A stretch of 63,258 nucleotides of DNA. It comes from Candidatus Allofournierella pullistercoris (lineage in GTDB: Bacteria > Bacillota > Clostridia > Oscillospirales > Ruminococcaceae). Position numbers and translations under genes: made by a program. Each line of letters begins with the position of its first letter. The stretch's first letter is position 1. Location of the stretch: NCBI GenBank assembly GCA_018883715.1, contig JAHLFP010000046.1, positions 1 through 63,258 on the forward strand. Direction: 5' to 3'. The notes under the pieces are model-generated. The model had not been told where the DNA came from, searched no databases, and saw only the letters and a program-made list of their open reading frames with translations. Positions 59,526 through 63,258 of this stretch are shown here, one piece after another.

Positions 59526-59768
59526 ATGAAATCCACCGGAATGGTACGAAAAATTGACAACCTGGGTCGTATTGTTTTGCCCATCGAGCTTCGTCGGGTA
59601 CTGGAAATCGACCAGGATTCCTCCCTGCAAATTTTTGTGGACGGGGACGACATCGTTCTGAAAAAATACCAGCCCGCTTGCATCTTCTGCGGCGAGGCAA
59701 AGGGTGTTGAGCAATTCAAGGGCCGCAACATCTGCCCCACCTGCCGCAAAGAAATCGGAAATCTTTAA
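59526..59768 (+). CDS. abrB: AbrB/SpoVT-family transition-state regulator with zinc-ribbon tail
   Basis: An 80-residue DNA-binding protein. N-terminal swapped-hairpin domain MKSTGMVRKIDNLGRIVLPI (residues 1-50). The C-terminal part carries CIFCG and CPTCRKEI (C52, C55, C70, C73), a likely zinc site in place of the C-terminal domain of Bacillus AbrB. GAGG lies 10 bases before the ATG. It has a strong constitutive-type promoter. Confidence 0.92.
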   Translation: MKSTGMVRKIDNLGRIVLPIELRRVLEIDQDSSLQIFVDGDDIVLKKYQPACIFCGEAKGVEQFKGRNICPTCRKEIGNL

Positions 59769-59953
59769 TCTGTAGTTTTGCAAAACGGAACTGCATTTCT
59801 TAACATACAATCAAAGCGGTTTGCGCTCCCGGTGCTGTCTTGACGGTGCTGGGGGTGCTTTTTATATTTTGCGTGTAATCCATTTCTGGTGCATGTTTTT
59901 TTGCCCTTGGGTATCTCCCACCTGATTGCCTTGTTTTTAATTCCGATTTGCAA

Positions 59954-59990
59954 CAAAAAACAGCCCTGGAATGAAAATTCCAAGGCTGTT
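59954..59990 (-). terminator. Terminator of the XRE gene at 59998
   Basis: Minus-strand stem CAGCCTTGGAAT/ATTCCAGGGCTG with T6. The remaining 59769-59953 gap shows nothing further. Confidence 0.88.
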
Positions 59991-59997
59991 TGTGGTC

Positions 59998-60690
59998 TTA
60001 TTTCATTTTATCAATGCGCTTTTCGCTGTTTTTAATCAACATCATCAGGCTTCCAGCATACAGCCGATGCTCCTGTTCCAGACTTTGGCTGGTCATAGCA
60101 AAACAGCTGGTGTCCTTCATGGCGGGAGCCTGTCCCACCTCTTCCCCTGCCAGGATGGCGGCCACATTGGCCTGGGCGGCTTGCATTGCCGCATCCGAAT
60201 ACCCATGCCAGCGACCATTGCTTACACTGAACAGGCTGGCGGCATTCTTGCTGTTGGAAGAATACAAGAGCCGGAACATCTTGTACACCGCCACACTCAG
60301 GTAACTGCTTACCTCGTTCACCAGGTCCGCATTTTGGCTTGCGCCCAGCTTATCATACAAGATATTAAGGCTATTGGAAATCAGCTTTTTATTCATGGTG
60401 GGCAGGGTACTACCACGGTAGATGCTGTCCTTGGCGGCTTCCGGGTTGGGAATATCCTCCACCCGCAGAGTCAAACCGTTCCGGTCTGCACTGCGTCCCA
60501 GCAGATAATCACAGGAAACATCGTAGTATTCCGCCACACGAATCACAAAATCCAGACCACATTCCCGGATGCCCTTTTCATAGTGGGACAGCAATGCCTG
60601 AGACACCCCCAAATCCTGGGCGGCCTGTTTTTGGGTGATACCACGCTCTTTGCGCAGCAGGGTAATAATACGATTAAATTCCGTTGTCAT
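59998..60690 (-). CDS. XRE family transcriptional regulator with unknown C-terminal domain
   Basis: A 230-residue protein: HTH at residues 6-60 (ITLLRKERGITQKQAAQDLG, LLSHYEKGIRECGL), then a helical domain of about 150 residues with no recognised family. AGGAG is 7 bases before the ATG at 60690. It stands divergent to the histidine phosphatase gene and may control it or itself; the shared 254-base gap supports that only weakly. Confidence 0.85.
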   Translation of the reverse strand: MTTEFNRIITLLRKERGITQKQAAQDLGVSQALLSHYEKGIRECGLDFVIRVAEYYDVSCDYLLGRSADRNGLTLRVEDIPNPEAAKDSIYRGSTLPTMNKKLISNSLNILYDKLGASQNADLVNEVSSYLSVAVYKMFRLLYSSNSKNAASLFSVSNGRWHGYSDAAMQAAQANVAAILAGEEVGQAPAMKDTSCFAMTSQSLEQEHRLYAGSLMMLIKNSEKRIDKMK

Positions 60691-60832
60691 TCCGTTACTC
60701 CTCAGCATAGCCCGAACTGGGCTGAACTTCTCTTTTATCAAATACGCATGGTAAATTATAAACCACCAAAAACATTTTGTAAATACCAAATTCCACAAAA
60801 ATCCACAAGTTTTTAACCCCGGTGTCTTTCGG

Positions 60833-60861
60833 TTGACTTTCCCCCGTGGATATATCATAAT
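60833..60861 (+). promoter_or_regulatory. Promoter of the histidine phosphatase gene
   Basis: TTGACT, 17 bases, CATAAT; about 84 bases before the TTG start. Confidence 0.65.
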
Positions 60862-60944
60862 AGGGAATACATTCTTTCCCCTCGGGATGCAATGTTTCGC
60901 CATTTTTTCCCGCCGGGGTATGCCATTTGAAGGAGGCAGAAATC

Positions 60945-61571
60945 TTGAAAACCTTTACCTTACACCTCATCCGCCACGGGCTGACCCAGGGCAACCTGGA
61001 TGGGCTTTATGTGGGCAGTGGCACCGATCTGCCCCTTTGCGGCGAAGGCATTGCCCAGTTGGACCATCTTCGCCAGCAGTTTGCTTACCCGGAAGTGGAA
61101 CTTGTCTTTACCTCCCCCATGCTCCGTGCAAAGCAGACCGCAGAGCAGCTCTTTGGTTCCACCCGCCAGCTGGAAATTCCTGACCTGCGGGAAGCCGGCT
61201 TTGGCTGTTTTGAGGGCAAGCCGGTGAAAGAACTGGTGCAAAATCCGGATTTTGTCCGCTGGATGGACCCCACCAGTGGCTTTACCCCTGAAGGCGCTGA
61301 ACCTACCCTGGAATTCCACCAGCGGTGCGGCAAAACCCTGATGGGCCTGTTTGAGTTCATGATGCGTGCCGGACATACTGAAGCCGCCTGTGTCACCCAC
61401 GGGGGTGTCATTATGAGCATGCTGGCACAAAAGGCCCTGCCCCAGCGCAAACCGGAGGATTGGATGGCAGACCCGGGATGTGGCTATACCTTGCGTGCGG
61501 ATGTTGCCATGTGGATGCGGGATGGCCTTGTGGAAGCAGTGGACATTGTTCCCTTTGGCTATCTGGATTAA
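60945..61571 (+). CDS. Histidine phosphatase family protein
   Basis: A 208-residue phosphatase/phosphomutase-like enzyme. The catalytic RHG motif is in LHLIRHGLTQGNLDG, the second histidine in CVTHGGVIMSML, with the acid in EAGFGCFEG. It starts at TTG, AAGGAGG 8 bases upstream. CobC (alpha-ribazole phosphatase) and phosphoglycerate mutase are alternatives; no cobalamin genes are near. Confidence 0.9.
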   Translation: MKTFTLHLIRHGLTQGNLDGLYVGSGTDLPLCGEGIAQLDHLRQQFAYPEVELVFTSPMLRAKQTAEQLFGSTRQLEIPDLREAGFGCFEGKPVKELVQNPDFVRWMDPTSGFTPEGAEPTLEFHQRCGKTLMGLFEFMMRAGHTEAACVTHGGVIMSMLAQKALPQRKPEDWMADPGCGYTLRADVAMWMRDGLVEAVDIVPFGYLD

Positions 61572-61578
61572 CGGATTT

Positions 61579-61613
61579 AAAAAAGCCTGACAGAATGTTC
61601 TGTCAGGCTTTTT
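61579..61613. terminator. Bidirectional terminator between phosphatase and ABC genes
   Basis: Perfect stem AAAAAGCCTGACAG/CTGTCAGGCTTTTT with 6-base loop. Confidence 0.95.
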
Positions 61614-61614
61614 G

Positions 61615-62382
61615 TTATTCGTGTGCAGTTGCGCTTGCCAAAAAGGCAGCCAGCTTTTCGGTTTTTGGGTTTTGGAAGAACTCCTCCACTGGGCCCCGTT
61701 CCCAGATACGTCCATAGGCCATATAAGCCACCTCGTCCGAGATTGCTTTTGCAAGTCGCATCTGGTGGGTCACCACAATCATGGTTGTCTTTTCTTCCTT
61801 TAACTGCTGGAGCACCTTGATGACCTCCCGGGTTAATTCCGGATCCAGGGCGCTGGTGGGCTCGTCAAAGCAGAGAATCTGCGGCTCCATAATCAAGGCC
61901 CTGGCAATGGCCACCCGCTGCTGCTGTCCACCGGACAGCTGATAGGGATAGGAATCCGCCCGGTGGCTCAGGCCCATCCGTTCCAGCAACTGGCTTGCAC
62001 GCTGGCGCAGCTGCTGGATTTGCTCCTTGTACTGGGCGGCGGGCAACTTTTGCTTTTTCAAACGCAGGGAGGGGGCAAGCATCACATTTTGCAGGGCGGT
62101 GTACTGGGGGAACAGGTGAAATCCCTGAAATACCAGTCCAAAGGGGGAATCTTTCATTCTCCCATTCATGGATTCCCCGGTTTGCCAGATGCAGGTTCCG
62201 TCCACAATGATTTTTCCTTTTTGTGGTGTTTCCAGCCCATTCAAGCACCGGAGCAGGGTGGTTTTTCCACTTCCCGATGAGCCGAGAATGGACATTACCT
62301 TGCCCTGTTCCAGGGTAAAACTCACATCGTCCAGCACCTGGGTTGCACCAAACTGTTTGGACAGATTTTCCACGGTTAGCAC
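61615..62382 (-). CDS. Polar amino acid ABC transporter ATP-binding protein
   Basis: A 255-residue ATPase of the GlnQ/TcyC group: LGSSGSGKTTLLRC (Walker A), QLSGGQQQR (signature), ILCFDEPTSALDPEL (Walker B). It starts at GTG with AGGGGG 9 bases upstream, 6 bases after the permease stop. Compared with typical GlnQ it has a somewhat longer insert near residues 108-125 (KKQKLPAAQYKEQIQQLR). Substrate unknown. Confidence 0.92.
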   Translation of the reverse strand: MLTVENLSKQFGATQVLDDVSFTLEQGKVMSILGSSGSGKTTLLRCLNGLETPQKGKIIVDGTCIWQTGESMNGRMKDSPFGLVFQGFHLFPQYTALQNVMLAPSLRLKKQKLPAAQYKEQIQQLRQRASQLLERMGLSHRADSYPYQLSGGQQQRVAIARALIMEPQILCFDEPTSALDPELTREVIKVLQQLKEEKTTMIVVTHQMRLAKAISDEVAYMAYGRIWERGPVEEFFQNPKTEKLAAFLASATAHE

Positions 62383-62388
62383 AATGAT

Positions 62389-63036
62389 TTACCCCCTAAA
62401 AAATTCCAATTTTTTCTCTACCCAGCTGAACAGCAAGGTCACAACGCCACTGAAGGCCAGATAAAAGACAGCGGTGTAAAAAAGCGGCCAAATCAAGCCA
62501 TACTGGGCAAAGTGTTCTGCACTTTTCAGCAGTTCCACCACGCCAATGATGCGGGCCAGCGAAGTGTCCTTAATCAGAGTGATAACCTCGTTGCCCATGG
62601 AGGGCAAAATCCTCTTTATCACCTGCAACAGAACCACCCGAACAAAAATCTGCCGGCGGCTCATACCCAGTACAAGACCGGCCTCGTACTGGCTGTCTGG
62701 GATACTTTGGATGCCACCCCGATAAATCTCGGAAAAATAGGCGGCATAGTTGATGACAAAGGCCACCAGAGCAGGAATCATCCGGGATGTGCCAAGGTTG
62801 ATGTCAAACAACAACCCCGGCACATAGAACACCACAAAAATTTGCAGCATCAACGGGGTGCCCCGCATGACCCAGACAAAGGCTCTTGTAAGCCACCGCA
62901 AAGGCAGAAACCGGCTCATGGAACCAAAGGTTACCACCACACCCAGGGGAATTGCAAGAATAAGGGTTGCAAAAAACAACACACAGGTGCTGGAAAACCC
63001 TTGTAATAACTCAAGCTGAATCTGCCAAAAGCTCAT
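62389..63036 (-). CDS. Polar amino acid ABC transporter permease
   Basis: A 215-residue HisM/GlnP-type permease with about five membrane segments. It has WVMRGTPLMLQIFVVFYV and the coupling motif EAGLVLGMSRRQIFVRVVL. GGAG is 8 bases before the ATG at 63036; upstream starts fit worse. It lies between the binding-protein and ATPase genes of one operon. Confidence 0.92.
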   Translation of the reverse strand: MSFWQIQLELLQGFSSTCVLFFATLILAIPLGVVVTFGSMSRFLPLRWLTRAFVWVMRGTPLMLQIFVVFYVPGLLFDINLGTSRMIPALVAFVINYAAYFSEIYRGGIQSIPDSQYEAGLVLGMSRRQIFVRVVLLQVIKRILPSMGNEVITLIKDTSLARIIGVVELLKSAEHFAQYGLIWPLFYTAVFYLAFSGVVTLLFSWVEKKLEFFRG

Positions 63037-63041
63037 GCCGC

Positions 63042-63258
63042 TTACTCCACTCCTTCCAAGCAAACCAATACGGTGGGATATTTGTCTGCCAAACGTGCCA
63101 CTGTGCCGTCCTCTACCAGTTCTTTCAAGGCCTGGTTCACCTTTTCCACGGTTTCGGGGCTATTTTCCCGGAAGCCCACGGCATACAACTCCTCGGACAG
63201 GCGGATGCCGGGTACAACCATCAAATCAGAGAAGTCGGTGCCTTCCTGCACCATGGAC
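63042..63258 (-). CDS. Polar amino acid ABC transporter substrate-binding protein (5' end beyond window)
   Basis: Only the last 71 residues are inside the window: DLMVVPGIRLSEELYAVGFR, ENSPETVEKVNQALKELVED, ADKYPTVLVCLEGVE. The pattern (x-G-F-R-x-x-x-x-x-x-V-x-x-V-N-x-A-L-x-x-L) is the C-terminus of family 3 solute-binding proteins. Its start lies right of 63258. First of three genes of the importer. Confidence 0.85.
   Translation of the reverse strand, partial: SMVQEGTDFSDLMVVPGIRLSEELYAVGFRENSPETVEKVNQALKELVEDGTVARLADKYPTVLVCLEGVE

Noticed and set aside
1-63258. CRISPR arrays, insertion sequences, prophage or rRNA/tRNA genes
   Set aside because: No regularly spaced repeats, transposase or integrase motifs, or rRNA/tRNA signatures were seen on either strand.

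Overview
The window is about 55% G+C, carries no mobile element, rRNA, recognisable tRNA or CRISPR array, and reads like the chromosome of an anaerobic, Gram-positive gut bacterium of the Oscillospiraceae/Ruminococcaceae (clostridial cluster IV). The reasons are a spoIIE gene, an AbrB-type transition regulator, a methionine T-box leader, lipobox proteins with signal peptides, DUF1292/DUF1836/DUF4358 families, strong AAGGAGG ribosome sites, frequent TTG/GTG starts and TTGACA-17-TATAAT promoters.

Positions 1-15.5 kb (minus strand) hold a surface-glycan operon read leftwards from a promoter at 15459-15487. The order is legB, a DUF2142 membrane protein, two consecutive copies of a two-gene membrane module (a large GT-C-like protein plus a small bitopic protein, each pair joined by an ATGA overlap), legC, a PtmE-like CBS/nucleotidyltransferase, two Gfo/Idh/MocA oxidoreductase genes preceded by legI and legG, and a cytidylyltransferase cut by the window edge. 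This is the GDP-sugar route to CMP-legionaminic acid; only the LegH acetyltransferase step is missing from the window. Divergently, 15.8-20.9 kb (plus strand) codes for an MBOAT acyltransferase, its SGNH-like partner, a putative GT-B transferase and a flippase. A free-standing PseA/WbpG-type sugar amidotransferase follows at 21.9 kb. Together these suggest a secreted, O-acylated and possibly acetamidino-modified nonulosonate glycan.

Positions 23-27.4 kb hold a T-box-controlled MetNIQ methionine importer whose binding protein is circularly permuted, then an unidentified leader RNA before a flavin-binding protein and a GAP-family membrane protein. From 27.4 to 41.4 kb come MATE, HflX, an Lrp regulator, a GT2 transferase, an XRE/DUF3169/CPBP set with palindromic operators, a peroxiredoxin-like protein that lacks the catalytic cysteines, a likely 6S RNA, a cyclophilin lipoprotein, cardiolipin synthase, rubredoxin, an EFR1 flavodoxin-ferredoxin and DUF1836.

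Positions 41.5-55.6 kb are mostly housekeeping: ruvX, lysS (with an extra tRNA-binding domain), greA, rlmB, ogg, fba, spoIIE and gltX. They also include a 1063-residue protein built like a P1B-type ATPase that has lost every catalytic motif, and an intergenic cluster of DnaA-box-like 9-mers. Positions 55.7-63.3 kb contain a second MBOAT/SGNH pair, trpS, abrB, an XRE regulator, a histidine phosphatase and a polar amino-acid ABC transporter cut by the window end.
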